This document shows positions 46,257-58,273 of a stretch of 64,000 bases of DNA, in pieces. The position numbers and the translations under genes were made by a program. Numbering within the stretch: the stretch's first letter is position 1; each line of letters starts with the position of its first letter. The notes under the pieces are model-generated. The model was not told the DNA's origin. It searched no databases and saw nothing but the letters and a program-made list of their open reading frames with translations. The DNA comes from Onishia taeanensis (lineage in GTDB: Bacteria; Pseudomonadota; Gammaproteobacteria; Pseudomonadales; Halomonadaceae): contig NZ_FNCI01000007.1 in assembly GCF_900100755.1 (NCBI RefSeq), positions 62,001-126,000 on the forward strand. The letters run 5' to 3'.

Positions 46257-46985
46257 ATGTCCTCTCCCCTCTCCAGTGCCCGGCTCGATCGCGCCGGCAC
46301 CCTCGTCGGCCTCAAGCGCATGGCGCCGATCTCGCTGTTCACCATGGCCTTCGGGCTGGCGTTCGGGGTCGCGGCGCTGCACCGGGGGCTATCCGGCCTT
46401 GAGGCCGTGATGATGAGCGGGCTGGTCTTTGCCGGGCCCGCCCAGTTCGCGGTGCTGGAGATGTGGGGCCCAGAGATCCCGCTGGTGGCGCTGATCGCTA
46501 CCACCTTCGCCATCAACGCCCGTCATCTCGTGATGGGCGCCGCCATCTATCCCTGGCTACGCCACCTGCCGCCGCGACAGCGCTATCTCAGCCTGACACT
46601 GCTCAGCGACTCCAACTGGGCGATGGCCGCCACGGACTATCAGCGCGGTGACACCGACAACGTCGGCATGCTGGTCGGCGCCGGCCTGGCACTGTGGCTG
46701 GCCTGGCTGATCGGCACCCTGCTCGGGGTGGTGTTCAGCAGCGGCATCACCGAGCCCGAGCGCTTCGGGCTGGACGTGATCATGAGCTGCTTCCTGATGG
46801 CCATGCTGATGACCGGCAAGCGGGATCTCTGGGTGCTGCTGCCCTGGAGCGTGGCCGCCCTGACCACCCTGGCGGCACTCACATGGCTGCCCGCCAATGC
46901 GCACGTGATCGTCGGGGCCCTGGCCGGCGGCGCCGTCGGCCTGCTGGTGCCGCCCCGCTCCACTGCCCGGGAGGCCGTTTCATGA
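46257..46985 (+). CDS. azlC: AzlC-type branched-chain amino acid exporter, large subunit
   Basis: A 242-residue inner-membrane protein of the LIV-E family. AzlC with AzlD exports branched-chain amino acids or their analogues. Family marks include FGLAFGVAALHRGLSGLEAVMMSGLVFAGPAQF-type sequence (about residues 27-60) and TTFAINARHLVMGAAIYPWL (about 81-100), with five to six helices. The ATG at 46257 has CGGAG upstream; a longer start at 46224 is less likely. Its stop overlaps the azlD start (ATGA). Confidence 0.93.
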   Translation: MSSPLSSARLDRAGTLVGLKRMAPISLFTMAFGLAFGVAALHRGLSGLEAVMMSGLVFAGPAQFAVLEMWGPEIPLVALIATTFAINARHLVMGAAIYPWLRHLPPRQRYLSLTLLSDSNWAMAATDYQRGDTDNVGMLVGAGLALWLAWLIGTLLGVVFSSGITEPERFGLDVIMSCFLMAMLMTGKRDLWVLLPWSVAALTTLAALTWLPANAHVIVGALAGGAVGLLVPPRSTAREAVS

Positions 46986-47290
46986 CCCTGCCCGTGAGCC
47001 CCGCCGGGGCGCTCACCGCCATCGTCATCATGGCCCTGGTGACCTACCTGACCCGCGCCGGGGGCGTGCTGATGATGTCCTGGGTGCCCATCGGGCCGAA
47101 GATGGAGCGGTTCATCAATGCCATGAGCGGGTCGGTGCTGGTGGCGGTGATCACGCCCATGGCGGTCAGGGGCGATAGCGCCGCCCGCCTGGCGCTGGTC
47201 GCCACCCTGGGGGTGATGCTGGCGACCCGCAAGCCGCTGCCGTCGATCGGCGCCGGCATCGTCACCGCCGCCCTGTGGCGGCTGACCTAA
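46982..47290 (+). CDS. azlD: AzlD-type branched-chain amino acid exporter, small subunit
   Basis: A 102-residue partner of AzlC with three to four hydrophobic helices and the family segment VTYLTRAGGVLMMS (about residues 19-32). The ATG overlaps the azlC stop by four bases, so the two are made together. It is convergent with xylB, only 30 bases apart, with no clear terminator. Confidence 0.93.
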   Translation: MTLPVSPAGALTAIVIMALVTYLTRAGGVLMMSWVPIGPKMERFINAMSGSVLVAVITPMAVRGDSAARLALVATLGVMLATRKPLPSIGAGIVTAALWRLT

Positions 47291-47320
47291 GCGTCGGCTC
47301 CAGCGCTTGCTTATATAGGC

Positions 47321-48808
47321 TCAGTCAGGGATGCCATGCCGCTCGGCCAGCGCCTGCCGATAGCGAGTGTAGACCGCCTCATAGGCCGCGACGCCTGCCG
47401 GCACGGGCTCGGCCCGGGTCGCCTCATCGAGCACCACCAGCCGTTCGCAAAGCGCATCCAGCGCGACGTCGCCCCGGCGTTCACACCAGGCCGCTTGCAA
47501 CGCCGCTCCCAGCGCCGCGGCATCGGTGACCCGCGGGCTGATCACCGGAATGCCGGTGATATCGGCGACCATCTGGCGCCACACCGGGCTCTTCGACCCA
47601 CCACCGATCAGGCGAATCTGCCGGGCACCGGCGGCCAGTGAGCCGAGCTGCTCCAGGCCGTAGCGCATCCCGAAGGTCGCGCCCTCCATCACCGCCCGAC
47701 ACAGGTTGGCCCGCGTGAGGTTGGTGCCGGTCAGTCCCAGCAGGCTGGCAGAGGCATGCGGCAACGCCGGCACCCGCTCACCATCGAAGAACGGCAGCAT
47801 CAGCACGCCTTCGGCGCCGATCGGGGCAGAGGCGATGTGCTCGCCGAAGTCGTCGAGTTCCAGTCCGAACAGCTCGCGAATCCGCGTCGTCGCCGAGGTG
47901 ACGTTCATGGTGCAGATCAACGGCAGCCAGCCGCCGTCGCTTGAACAGAAGTTGGCGACCATATCGCTTTCGGCCTGCACGGGTTCGCTGGAATGCGCAC
48001 AGATCGTGCCGGAGGTGCCAAGGCTCATGGTGATTTCGCCGGGCCGAATGTTGCCGGTGCCGATGGCGCCGAGCATATTGTCGCCACCGCCGCTCGAGAC
48101 CACCACGCCCTCGGCAAGCCCCAGCTCTCGCGCCAGCGCCGGGCGCACGACGCCCGCCGGCTGCCGGGCGTCGATCAGCCTTGGCAGCACCGCCCGCGCA
48201 TCGAGCTCGGGGGCAATCTCAGCGAAGACATCGAGGCGCCACTCGCGGCGCCGCGTATCGAAATAGCCGGTGCCGGAGGCGTCACCGGCCTCGCTGACCC
48301 GCTCGCCGGTCAACCAGAAGTTGAGGTAGTCGTGAGGCAACAGCAGGCTGTCGATACGCCGATAGGCCTCGGGATGGGTGTCGCGCAGCCAGGCGAGCTT
48401 CGAGGCCGTATAACCGGTCTGCAGGACCAGGCCCAGTCGCTCGAGACAGCCGGCCTCACCGCCCAGGCGCTCAACCAGTGCAGCATTGTGATCGGCGGTT
48501 TCGGTGTCGCACCACAGCTTGGCCGGATAGACCGGCTCACCGTCGCGATCCAGCGCCACCATGCCGTGCTGCTGCCCGGAGATGCCGATGGCGCGAACCG
48601 CACGGGGGTCGATGTTCGCCTTGGCCACGGCGTCCTGAAAGGCACCGCGAAACGCCTCGAGCCAGTCGCCAGGATGCTGTTCGCGCCGGCCATTGGTCCC
48701 CTCGATCAGCCGGTGCGGCCGGCTCGCCTCGCCGAGAATGGCAGCGGCGTCGATATCGACCACCACCACCTTGGTACTCTGGGTGCCGCAATCCACGCCG
48801 AGATACAT
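47321..48808 (-). CDS. xylB: Xylulokinase
   Basis: FGGY-family kinase of 495 residues that phosphorylates D-xylulose to xylulose 5-phosphate for the pentose phosphate pathway. The N-terminal phosphate loop GVDCGTQSTKVV, the sugar-binding GISGQQHGMVALD (about residues 75-87) and the C-terminal adenosine motif IGGGSKSPVWRQM are intact. It is the last gene of the polyol operon, 24 bases after the mannitol dehydrogenase gene. Its presence suggests D-arabitol is also used, since mannitol dehydrogenases of this type oxidise D-arabitol to D-xylulose. Confidence 0.95.
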   Translation of the reverse strand: MYLGVDCGTQSTKVVVVDIDAAAILGEASRPHRLIEGTNGRREQHPGDWLEAFRGAFQDAVAKANIDPRAVRAIGISGQQHGMVALDRDGEPVYPAKLWCDTETADHNAALVERLGGEAGCLERLGLVLQTGYTASKLAWLRDTHPEAYRRIDSLLLPHDYLNFWLTGERVSEAGDASGTGYFDTRRREWRLDVFAEIAPELDARAVLPRLIDARQPAGVVRPALARELGLAEGVVVSSGGGDNMLGAIGTGNIRPGEITMSLGTSGTICAHSSEPVQAESDMVANFCSSDGGWLPLICTMNVTSATTRIRELFGLELDDFGEHIASAPIGAEGVLMLPFFDGERVPALPHASASLLGLTGTNLTRANLCRAVMEGATFGMRYGLEQLGSLAAGARQIRLIGGGSKSPVWRQMVADITGIPVISPRVTDAAALGAALQAAWCERRGDVALDALCERLVVLDEATRAEPVPAGVAAYEAVYTRYRQALAERHGIPD

Positions 48809-48832
48809 GGCTAACTCCTCGTTAATCCCCGT

Positions 48833-50308
48833 TCAGTCCTTGACCAGCGCTTCCAGCGTAGCTCGGGAACCCAGACGATGCAGGCTGTCGAGCGCGGCGA
48901 GATAGGCCTCGCGGAAGCGCGCGTTCTCGGCGAGGTCACCGAACAGCTCGCGGTTCTCGATAAAGACAGTGGGATGATCGCGGTTTTTGGCCGCGATCGC
49001 CATCAGCTCGTCCTTGAGGCGGTCGACCACCGTGATCGCCTCGCCCTGCTCGTCGACGCCCTCCGCATAGCGCGCCCAGCTTGCCACCACCGCCGCGCAA
49101 CGATGGATATCGCCGCCCGTATCGAGTTGGGCGCGGACCACCGGCAGCATCCACTTGGGAATGCGGTCCGAGCTCTCGGCACAGAGCCTCGCCAGGGTGT
49201 CCTTGACCTCGGGGTTGGCGAAACGGGCGATCAGGGTGCGGCGATAGTCGTCCAGATCAACGCCCGGCAGCGGCGCCAGGGTCGGGGTCGCCTCTTGGGT
49301 CATGTAGTCGAGCAGGAAGGTCTCGAACAGCGGGTCGGCGCTGGCCTCGTGGGCATAGCGGTAGCCGGCCAGGTAACCGAAGTAGGCCAGCGCCTGATGG
49401 CTGGCGTTGAGCAGACGCAGCTTCATCAACTCATAGGGCTCGACGTCCTCGACCACCTGCACGCCGACCTGTTCGAAGGCGGGACGCCCGTCGACGAAGC
49501 GATCCTCGAGCACCCACTGAGTGAAGGGCTCGCAGACCACCGGCCAGGCATCCTCGATGCCGAACTGGCTGCCCAGTTCGGCGATGTCCTCGGGGGTGGT
49601 GACCGGCGTGATGCGATCGACCATCGAGTTGGGAAAAGGCACCTCGGCCTCGACCCAGGCACCCAGCTCGGCGTCCCTCGCATGGGCGAAGGCCGTGAAC
49701 ATCTTGCGAGCGACATCGCCGTTGCCCTGAATGTTGTCGCAGGACATCACGGTGAAAGGCGTAATCCCTCGCTCACGGCGGCGACGCAGGGCCTCAACGA
49801 CCAGGCCAAACGAGGTCTTCGGGGCGGCCTCTGGTGCCAGATCGTGCTGGACGTCAGGGTTGTCGAGATCGAACTCGCCGCTGACCGGATGGAAGTTGTA
49901 GCCGCCCTCGGTGACGGTCAGCGAGACGATGCGGATCGCCGGGTCGGCCATCCGTTCGACGACGGCTTCAGGATCCTCCGGGGCGAACAGATAGTCGAGC
50001 ATGGCGCCGATCACCCGCGCCTCGCGACGGCCATCGGGATGCTTCATCACCAGGGTATAGAGATGGTCCTGGGCGGCCAGCACCTCTTTCATGCGGCGAT
50101 CGCCGGGCATCACGCCGACCCCGACGATGCCCCAATCCAGTGCCTCGCCGCGATTCATCAGCGCGTCCAGGTACATGGCCTGATGGGCGCGGTGAAAGCC
50201 ACCGACCCCGATGTGAACGATGCCTTCGGTGACCGCCTTCCGGTCGTAGTCCGGCGTGGCGATATCGGCTCCAAGGCTCTCCAGGTGGGCGTTATCGAGA
50301 TGGATCAT
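48833..50308 (-). CDS. mtlK: Mannitol 2-dehydrogenase (polyol-specific long-chain dehydrogenase)
   Basis: NAD-dependent oxidation of D-mannitol to D-fructose, often also D-arabitol to D-xylulose. The 491-residue protein has the HIGVGGFHRAHQAMYLD nucleotide-binding start (about residues 32-48) and the catalytic triad in MKLRLLNASHQALAYFG (Lys, Asn and His, about 290-306). It lies between the kinase gene and xylB in the polyol operon. This is the Pseudomonas mtlD counterpart. Confidence 0.95.
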   Translation of the reverse strand: MIHLDNAHLESLGADIATPDYDRKAVTEGIVHIGVGGFHRAHQAMYLDALMNRGEALDWGIVGVGVMPGDRRMKEVLAAQDHLYTLVMKHPDGRREARVIGAMLDYLFAPEDPEAVVERMADPAIRIVSLTVTEGGYNFHPVSGEFDLDNPDVQHDLAPEAAPKTSFGLVVEALRRRRERGITPFTVMSCDNIQGNGDVARKMFTAFAHARDAELGAWVEAEVPFPNSMVDRITPVTTPEDIAELGSQFGIEDAWPVVCEPFTQWVLEDRFVDGRPAFEQVGVQVVEDVEPYELMKLRLLNASHQALAYFGYLAGYRYAHEASADPLFETFLLDYMTQEATPTLAPLPGVDLDDYRRTLIARFANPEVKDTLARLCAESSDRIPKWMLPVVRAQLDTGGDIHRCAAVVASWARYAEGVDEQGEAITVVDRLKDELMAIAAKNRDHPTVFIENRELFGDLAENARFREAYLAALDSLHRLGSRATLEALVKD

Positions 50309-50420
50309 GTCACTGCTCCTGGCGAAGCGTCGATCTGGTGAGAGATCGCGCGAAAAGTAGAAAACCGTACCGAGGTCAGCGCGCTGCCTCGGCCAGGCGT
50401 CATTCGTGCGCTGCTGCCAC

Positions 50421-51053
50421 TCAGGCGGTCACGGCCCAATTGACATCGGCGGGCACCGAGGCGGTTTTGATCAGCCGGGCGTTGAGCAAGTCCTTGTTAT
50501 GGGTGCGCTCGAGGGCACCGGCCTGATCCTGCCCCATGCCCAGCCAGCGCTGGATCAACCGGGCCTCGAGAACTTCATCCGGCACATCGAGAAACAGCGT
50601 CAGGTCGTATAACGGCCGCAGCGCCGGCCAGTCCCCCTGGTCGAGCAGCAGATAGTTGCCCTCGACGATGATCAGCCGATGCTCGAGGGTGATGATCCGT
50701 CCACCCGCCCGGGCCAGGTCCAGCGGCCTGTCGAAGACCGGCACCGCCACGGGCCGGTCGGCACGCCGAATGCGGGTCAGGTCCTGGCGGAGACCGTCGA
50801 TATCGAAGGTCTGCGGCGCACCTTTCACCGGCACCAGCCCTTCGGGGTCGAGCACCGCATTGTCGAAGTGATAGCCATCCATCGGCACCACGGCGGCGAT
50901 GCCGGGCTGTCGCAGGTTGATCTCGCGACACAGCCATTCCGAGAGAAACGACTTGCCGGCGGCAGGCGGCCCGGCGAGGGCCACGATGAACCGCTGACGA
51001 TGCCTCGAGGCCTCGAGCAGCCGTGCGGCCATGTCATGAATATGCGCGATCAT
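50421..51053 (-). CDS. P-loop kinase of the uridine kinase/FrcK-like type
   Basis: A 210-residue NTPase with Walker A GPPAAGKS (about residues 28-35), a VPMDGYHFDNAVLD substrate loop (about 56-69) and a lid region with RLIQRWLG. It belongs to the nucleoside-kinase/pantothenate-kinase-like family that includes E. coli YggC and rhizobial FrcK, the latter found in a fructose-transport operon. In this operon it occupies the place of the PfkB-type fructokinase (MtlZ) seen in Pseudomonas, so I infer that it phosphorylates fructose or another released ketose. This is not proven. Confidence 0.75.
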   Translation of the reverse strand: MIAHIHDMAARLLEASRHRQRFIVALAGPPAAGKSFLSEWLCREINLRQPGIAAVVPMDGYHFDNAVLDPEGLVPVKGAPQTFDIDGLRQDLTRIRRADRPVAVPVFDRPLDLARAGGRIITLEHRLIIVEGNYLLLDQGDWPALRPLYDLTLFLDVPDEVLEARLIQRWLGMGQDQAGALERTHNKDLLNARLIKTASVPADVNWAVTA

Positions 51054-51083
51054 GGTTATCCTTCCTGGCGATCCGCGGTCGCC

Positions 51084-51875
51084 TTAGCTCATCCAGTTGC
51101 CGCCATCCACGTTCAGGGTCTGGGCCACCACGTAGTTGCTGTCGTCACTGGCCAGAAAGACGGCCGCGCCGGCATGATCCTCGGGGCGCCCCATGCGCCC
51201 GTAGGGCACCGCTTCGCCGACCAGGCGCTTCTTCTCGCCCAGGGGCCGGCCTTCGTAACGGGCGAAGAGCGCATCGACTTCCTCCCACATCGGCGTATCG
51301 ACCACGCCCGGAGCGATGCCGTTGACGTTGATGCCGTGCTCGATCAGCGCCAGACCGCAGGACTGGGTCAGGCTGATCACCGCCGCCTTGCTGGCACAAT
51401 ACATGCTTACCAGCGGCTCGCCCCGGCGGCCGGCCTGAGACGCCATGTTGATGATCTTGCCACCCCGCCCCTGCTCAACCATGGCGCGCGCCACGGCCTG
51501 AAGGGTGAAGAAAGCGCCCTTGACGTTGACGTTGAACTGCTTGTCGTAGCTCGATTCGGTGACCTCGAGCACCGGGGCCATATCGAACACCGCGGCGTTA
51601 TTGACGAGGATGTCGATACCGCCGAGATGACGCCGGGTTTCCTCGATCAGCGCCGCGACCGACGCCGGGTCACAGACGTCCAGACGAATCCCCAGCACAC
51701 GGTCGCCGGTCTCAACGTTGGACTGCTGCAAATGGGCCACCGCCGTGTCGACGGCCTCGCGATCGATGTCGGCCACCACCACCTTGGCCCCCTCGGACAG
51801 ATAGCGCTCGACGATGGCCAGGCCAATCCCCCGGGCGCCGCCGGTCACCACCGCGACCTTGTCATTGAGTTTCAT
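51084..51875 (-). CDS. smoS: SDR polyol dehydrogenase (sorbitol/galactitol dehydrogenase type)
   Basis: A 263-residue short-chain dehydrogenase. The dinucleotide motif TGGARGIG (about 11-18), NNAAV, catalytic Ser in NMASQAG and the YCASK Tyr/Lys pair (about 154-158) are all present. Its sequence resembles SmoS-type sorbitol dehydrogenase, which converts D-sorbitol to D-fructose (and galactitol to tagatose). AGGAGA precedes the ATG by five bases. Together with the mannitol dehydrogenase it lets the operon deal with several polyols. Confidence 0.88.
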   Translation of the reverse strand: MKLNDKVAVVTGGARGIGLAIVERYLSEGAKVVVADIDREAVDTAVAHLQQSNVETGDRVLGIRLDVCDPASVAALIEETRRHLGGIDILVNNAAVFDMAPVLEVTESSYDKQFNVNVKGAFFTLQAVARAMVEQGRGGKIINMASQAGRRGEPLVSMYCASKAAVISLTQSCGLALIEHGINVNGIAPGVVDTPMWEEVDALFARYEGRPLGEKKRLVGEAVPYGRMGRPEDHAGAAVFLASDDSNYVVAQTLNVDGGNWMS

Positions 51876-51947
51876 GCATTTCTCCTGTGAACCGCATGGC
51901 ATTGAAGGGTGGAACAATGAGTGATGCGACGTGAGCCGGATGCCGGT

Positions 51948-52643
51948 TTAGGCATCGGCCTCCAGCCGGCGAGTGTCGAGCCACTGCTGAACCAGCGCCT
52001 CGAGACCGCGCATGTGAGGCAGGATTTGCCAGGCTCCGGCATCACGCAGCCGCGCGTCCTGCCCCGGTGGCACATGGCTGGCGCCGGTGAAGCCAATCAC
52101 CGTCATGCCGGCGCCATAGGCCGCCGTCACACCGGCGACGCTGTCTTCCACCACCAGGCAATCGCCGGGCTCACAGCCCAGCTGTGCAGCGGCCAGGCGA
52201 TAGAGCGCCGGGTCCGGCTTGGGTTGCGTTACCTGGTCGGCGGTGAAGATCGGCACCTGGTCCAAGAGGGCATCGAGCCCGGTGGTCGCAAGGGATGCCA
52301 GCACCCGCTGGCGACGGCTGTTGGACACCACCGCCCGGGGCAGCACTAACGACTCGACGGCCTTGATGGCCTCGGCGACGCCATCGATGGCATCGAGTTC
52401 ATTGGCCAGGCGCGCCTCGATGGTGGCATCGACCCGTGCCGTGGCATCGGCCGGCAGACGATGGGTACTGCGCGCCTCGAGATGGCCAAGGATGTTGGCC
52501 GTGGTCATGCCCAGCGCCGCCGTCAGTTCCTCTTCGGTGGCAAGATCCGGCAGCCAGGCCGCCAGCAGGTCGATCAGGGTGGCCTCGGCGATGGCCTCGC
52601 TGTCCACCAGCACGCCGTCACAGTCGAAGATCAGGCTATCCAT
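51948..52643 (-). CDS. HAD-family phosphatase
   Basis: A 231-residue haloacid-dehalogenase phosphatase of the beta-phosphoglucomutase-like group. Motif I DCDGVLVDSE (about 6-15), motif II Ser in VVSNSRRQR (about 105), motif III Lys in TQPKPDPALY and motif IV EDSVAGVTAA are intact. A similar gene occurs in Rhodobacter and Pseudomonas polyol operons. It may dephosphorylate a sugar or polyol phosphate, perhaps to relieve sugar-phosphate stress. GAGGAGAA precedes the ATG. It starts ten bases after the smoK stop. Confidence 0.85.
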   Translation of the reverse strand: MDSLIFDCDGVLVDSEAIAEATLIDLLAAWLPDLATEEELTAALGMTTANILGHLEARSTHRLPADATARVDATIEARLANELDAIDGVAEAIKAVESLVLPRAVVSNSRRQRVLASLATTGLDALLDQVPIFTADQVTQPKPDPALYRLAAAQLGCEPGDCLVVEDSVAGVTAAYGAGMTVIGFTGASHVPPGQDARLRDAGAWQILPHMRGLEALVQQWLDTRRLEADA

Positions 52644-52653
52644 GGCCTTCTCC

Positions 52654-53799
<1,146 letters not shown>

Positions 53800-53811
53800 A
53801 TCAGAATTCCT

Positions 53812-54696
53812 TTACTTGACGGCGCCGAAGGTCAGGCCGCGAACCATTTGCTTTTGGGTCAACCATCCGAAGATGAGGATGGGCGCGATGGCCATCGTCG
53901 AGGCGGCGGAAAGCTTGGCCCAGAACAGGCCTTCGGGGCTCGAGAAGGAGGCGATGTAGGCGGTCAGCGGTGCCGCCTGGGACGAGGTGAGGTTGAGACT
54001 CCAGAAGGCCTCGTTCCAGCTCAGGATCACTGCCAGCAGACCGGTGGAGGCAATGCCCGGCAGGGTCAGCGGCAGCAGCAGATAGATCACCTCCTGCAGG
54101 GTGCCGGCACCGTCCATGCGACCCGCCTCGAGGATGTCCTTGGGCATGTCCTTGAAGAAGGTGTAGAGCATCCAGACCACGATCGGCAGGTTCATCAGGG
54201 TGTAAACGATGACCAGGCCGGTGCGGGTATCCAAGAGTCCGGTGTCGCGGAACAGCAGATAAATCGGCACCAGCACGCCAACCGGCGGCAGCATCTTGGT
54301 GGACAGCATCCACAACAGGGTGCCCTTGGTGCGCTTGGTCGGCAGGAATGCCATCGAATAGGCCGCCGGAATGGCGATCAGCAGCGCCAGCAGCGTCGAG
54401 CCGAAGGCCACCACCACGCTGTTGAGGGCGAACTTGGCATAGCCCGCGCGGCTCTGTACCTCGGCGTAGTTCTCAAGCGTCGGCGAGAAGATCAGGCTCG
54501 GGTCGGCGATGGCCTCGGCCTCGGTCTTGAAGCCGGTCACGATCATCCAGAAGATCGGGAAAAAGATCACCAGGGCCAAGGTCCAGCCCAGCACGCCGAG
54601 CCACAGGCGGCGATTGAGCAGCGCACTGGCAAGCGCTGATCGCGTCGCCGGCGCGGCTGGGGCCCTGGCCACGGTTTGGTTTTTTGCAGTCGTCAT
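53812..54696 (-). CDS. smoG: Polyol ABC transporter permease (SmoG/MtlG type)
   Basis: A 294-residue inner-membrane permease with six helices. The EAA loop that contacts the ATPase is EAGRMDGAGTLQEVIYLLLP (about residues 197-216). A polar N-terminal tail of about 25 residues precedes the first helix. I start at MTTAKN (GGGAG eight bases upstream). It is paired with SmoF, 16 bases apart. Confidence 0.95.
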   Translation of the reverse strand: MTTAKNQTVARAPAAPATRSALASALLNRRLWLGVLGWTLALVIFFPIFWMIVTGFKTEAEAIADPSLIFSPTLENYAEVQSRAGYAKFALNSVVVAFGSTLLALLIAIPAAYSMAFLPTKRTKGTLLWMLSTKMLPPVGVLVPIYLLFRDTGLLDTRTGLVIVYTLMNLPIVVWMLYTFFKDMPKDILEAGRMDGAGTLQEVIYLLLPLTLPGIASTGLLAVILSWNEAFWSLNLTSSQAAPLTAYIASFSSPEGLFWAKLSAASTMAIAPILIFGWLTQKQMVRGLTFGAVK

Positions 54697-54712
54697 GTGT
54701 CGCGCTCCCACG

Positions 54713-55603
54713 TCAGCTTTCCAGGTTCTTGGCCACCATGCGGACCAGGAAGATGGCAACGATATTGGCAAGGATGATGGCGACCACCCCGCCGGCGGAG
54801 GCCATGCCGACATCGAAATCGAGCAGGGCGCGGATGTAGATCAGGTAGGCCAGGTTGGTGGTGGCAAGGCCCGGGCCACCAGAGGTGGTGACGAAGATCT
54901 CGGCGAAGATGGTCAGCAAGAAGATCATCTCGATCATGATCACCACGCTGATCGCCCGCTTGAGGTGTGGCAGGGTAATGAAGAAGAAGATCGCAATCGG
55001 GCCGGCACCATCCATGCGGGCGGCTTCGACCTGATCCTCGTCCAGCGACTGCATGGCGGTGAGCAGAATCAGCAGCGCAAAGGGTAGCCACTGCCAGGCC
55101 ACGATGATGATGACCGAGGTCAACGGCAGCGACGAGAACCAGTCCACCGCCGGCAGGCCAAGGGACTCCGCCACCCAGGAAAGCACACCGTTGGCCGGGT
55201 GCATCATCATGTTCTTCCACACCAGCGCGCTGACAGTGGGCATGACGAAGAAAGGCGAGATGGCAAGCACGCGGGCGATGCCTCGACCCATGAAGTCCTG
55301 CTGAAACAGCACGGCCAGCAGCGTGCCGCCGACCACAGTGATCACCAGCACCCAGCCGACCATCAGCAGGGTCGTGCCCATGGCCGACCACAGGGCCGGG
55401 TCGGTGAACAGGTACTCGTAATTCTCGAGACCGGCGAAGCCGGTCATACCGGGCATCAGTAAGTTGTAGCGCTGCAGGGAAAACCAGACGGTCATCGCCA
55501 GCGGTACGATCATCCACAGGAACAGCAGGGTGACGGCGGGCGCCTGCAGCGAGAGGGTACGCAGCCCTCCGATGGTGCGCCCGGAAGTTCTGGTCTTATT
55601 CAT
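54713..55603 (-). CDS. smoF: Polyol ABC transporter permease (SmoF/MtlF type)
   Basis: A 296-residue permease with six helices and the EAA motif EAARMDGAGPIAIFFFITLP (about residues 194-213). It forms the channel with SmoG. The start is uncertain: ATG at 55603 or 55615, neither with a good ribosome site, so translation may depend on the upstream binding-protein gene. Confidence 0.93.
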   Translation of the reverse strand: MNKTRTSGRTIGGLRTLSLQAPAVTLLFLWMIVPLAMTVWFSLQRYNLLMPGMTGFAGLENYEYLFTDPALWSAMGTTLLMVGWVLVITVVGGTLLAVLFQQDFMGRGIARVLAISPFFVMPTVSALVWKNMMMHPANGVLSWVAESLGLPAVDWFSSLPLTSVIIIVAWQWLPFALLILLTAMQSLDEDQVEAARMDGAGPIAIFFFITLPHLKRAISVVIMIEMIFLLTIFAEIFVTTSGGPGLATTNLAYLIYIRALLDFDVGMASAGGVVAIILANIVAIFLVRMVAKNLES

Positions 55604-55666
55604 GTCGGTAACCATGAAGGTCGCAGGGAAGGAGCCGGCCGGGGTCACCCGGCCGGCGGACACGGA

Positions 55667-56977
<1,311 letters not shown>

Positions 56978-57319
56978 GGCTTGCTCCTTCGTAAGGGAGT
57001 TATCTGTTGTTGTGTTTTGATCATTCACTCACTTGTCGATCAAATGATCGGACAGCACCCTAAAAAAAGCAAAGCCAAGAGGCCTATACTTTAGGGGTAG
57101 TGCGCCAGGGATAGTTGGCAAGGGATAGTGGGCAAGCGGGGTGCAGTTCAGATGCGCCGTGGCTTTATCGGATCGACGATCGAGCGGTGATGCTAACGGT
57201 CAACCTGGCCATCACGGCACGGCTCGGCCGAACCACTGGATACTGCGCCATGTCAGACTGCAGCGTCGCGAGGGGCGCTAGAAGCCAGAAAAAGAAAGGA
57301 AATGAGAGCCGAGCTCGGA
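56978..57319 (-). promoter_or_regulatory. Polyol operon control region with TGATCA/TGATCG repeats
   Basis: The 342-base gap between the regulator gene and smoE has no convincing gene. The perfect palindrome CGATCA-AA-TGATCG lies at 57037-57050 and TGATCA at 57018-57023, both 40-75 bases before smoE. They are good candidates for SorC-type regulator sites. An AT-rich run (CTAAAAAAAGC, 57060-57070) lies just beyond and could be part of the promoter. Confidence 0.5.
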
Positions 57320-58273
57320 TCAGCTTCCGGCATCCAGGATGAAGCGCGCCGCGGTTTCATCGGTGACCAGGCCCTTCAGCCAACCACCGCGCAGCGCGGC
57401 GAGAATCGCCGGCGCCTTCTCTCGGCCGCCGGCTAGGGCGACCAGCTGTTGATCACGCAGCAACTCGAGCGGAAGGCTGGTGACGCGACGGGTAATCGAG
57501 CAGTCGATGACGTCACCGTCCTGAGTCATCGGCCAACCGAGCAATTCCCCCACCGCCTGCATGGCGAGCAGTTCGTCCAGCTCGCCCTCGTTGATGAAGT
57601 GATCCTGGAACAGCGGCGCCTGGCGGTCGATGCGCCCGATGCCGATAAAGGCCGCTTCGGCTTGCAGGGCCACATCGGTCACCGCATGAAAGAGGCGCTG
57701 ACCGAGCATGGCTTCCTTCTCTTCCACCGAGCCGGCCACCACCGGAGCGGGAAGTAGAAAGCGTTCGCCGCCGGTCTTGTCGGCCAGCACCATGATCCCG
57801 TCATAGCGGTTCGAGGAACCGTCACGGGCGACATTGCCGACCAGCGAGACGAAGCGATGTTGGGGGCGGTCGAGTCGGCTCAGGGCCTCGACCATGGCTC
57901 TCACCGTCCGCCCCGACCCCAGCGAAAGGGTCAGCGGCGCGGTGCGCTCGATATAGCGCTCCAGCCGCTCGGCACCGGCCACGGCCAGGTACTGGTAGCT
58001 GCTGTCGGCGCTACCGGAATCGACGGGCACCACATCGCAAAAGTCCAGACCGAAACGCCCACCAATCTGTTGGGACAGCATCATGCTGGTGGCAATGGGA
58101 TGATCGATGCGCACCTTGACCAGCCCTTCCTGGCGCGCCAGCGCTAGCAGGCGCTGCACCCCGGGACGCGAAACACCCAGCTGGCTGGCGATCTCATCCT
58201 GGGTGCGACCGCCTACATAGGAAAGCCAGGCTGCGCGCGCGGCCTGATCCAATCGTTGCTCAAACTTGTCCAC
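57320..58273 (-). CDS. SorC-family transcriptional regulator of the polyol operon
   Basis: A 317-residue regulator. The N-terminal helix-turn-helix (about residues 8-50, GGRTQDEIASQLGVSRPGVQRLLALA) is followed by the SorC/DeoR sugar-binding domain (about 60-315) with LSLGSGRTVRAMVE and VGNVARDGSSNRYD. These proteins respond to sugar phosphates or polyols. Upstream position and shared strand suggest control of the smo operon. The start is a GTG without a clear ribosome site. Confidence 0.9.
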   Translation of the reverse strand: MDKFEQRLDQAARAAWLSYVGGRTQDEIASQLGVSRPGVQRLLALARQEGLVKVRIDHPIATSMMLSQQIGGRFGLDFCDVVPVDSGSADSSYQYLAVAGAERLERYIERTAPLTLSLGSGRTVRAMVEALSRLDRPQHRFVSLVGNVARDGSSNRYDGIMVLADKTGGERFLLPAPVVAGSVEEKEAMLGQRLFHAVTDVALQAEAAFIGIGRIDRQAPLFQDHFINEGELDELLAMQAVGELLGWPMTQDGDVIDCSITRRVTSLPLELLRDQQLVALAGGREKAPAILAALRGGWLKGLVTDETAARFILDAGS

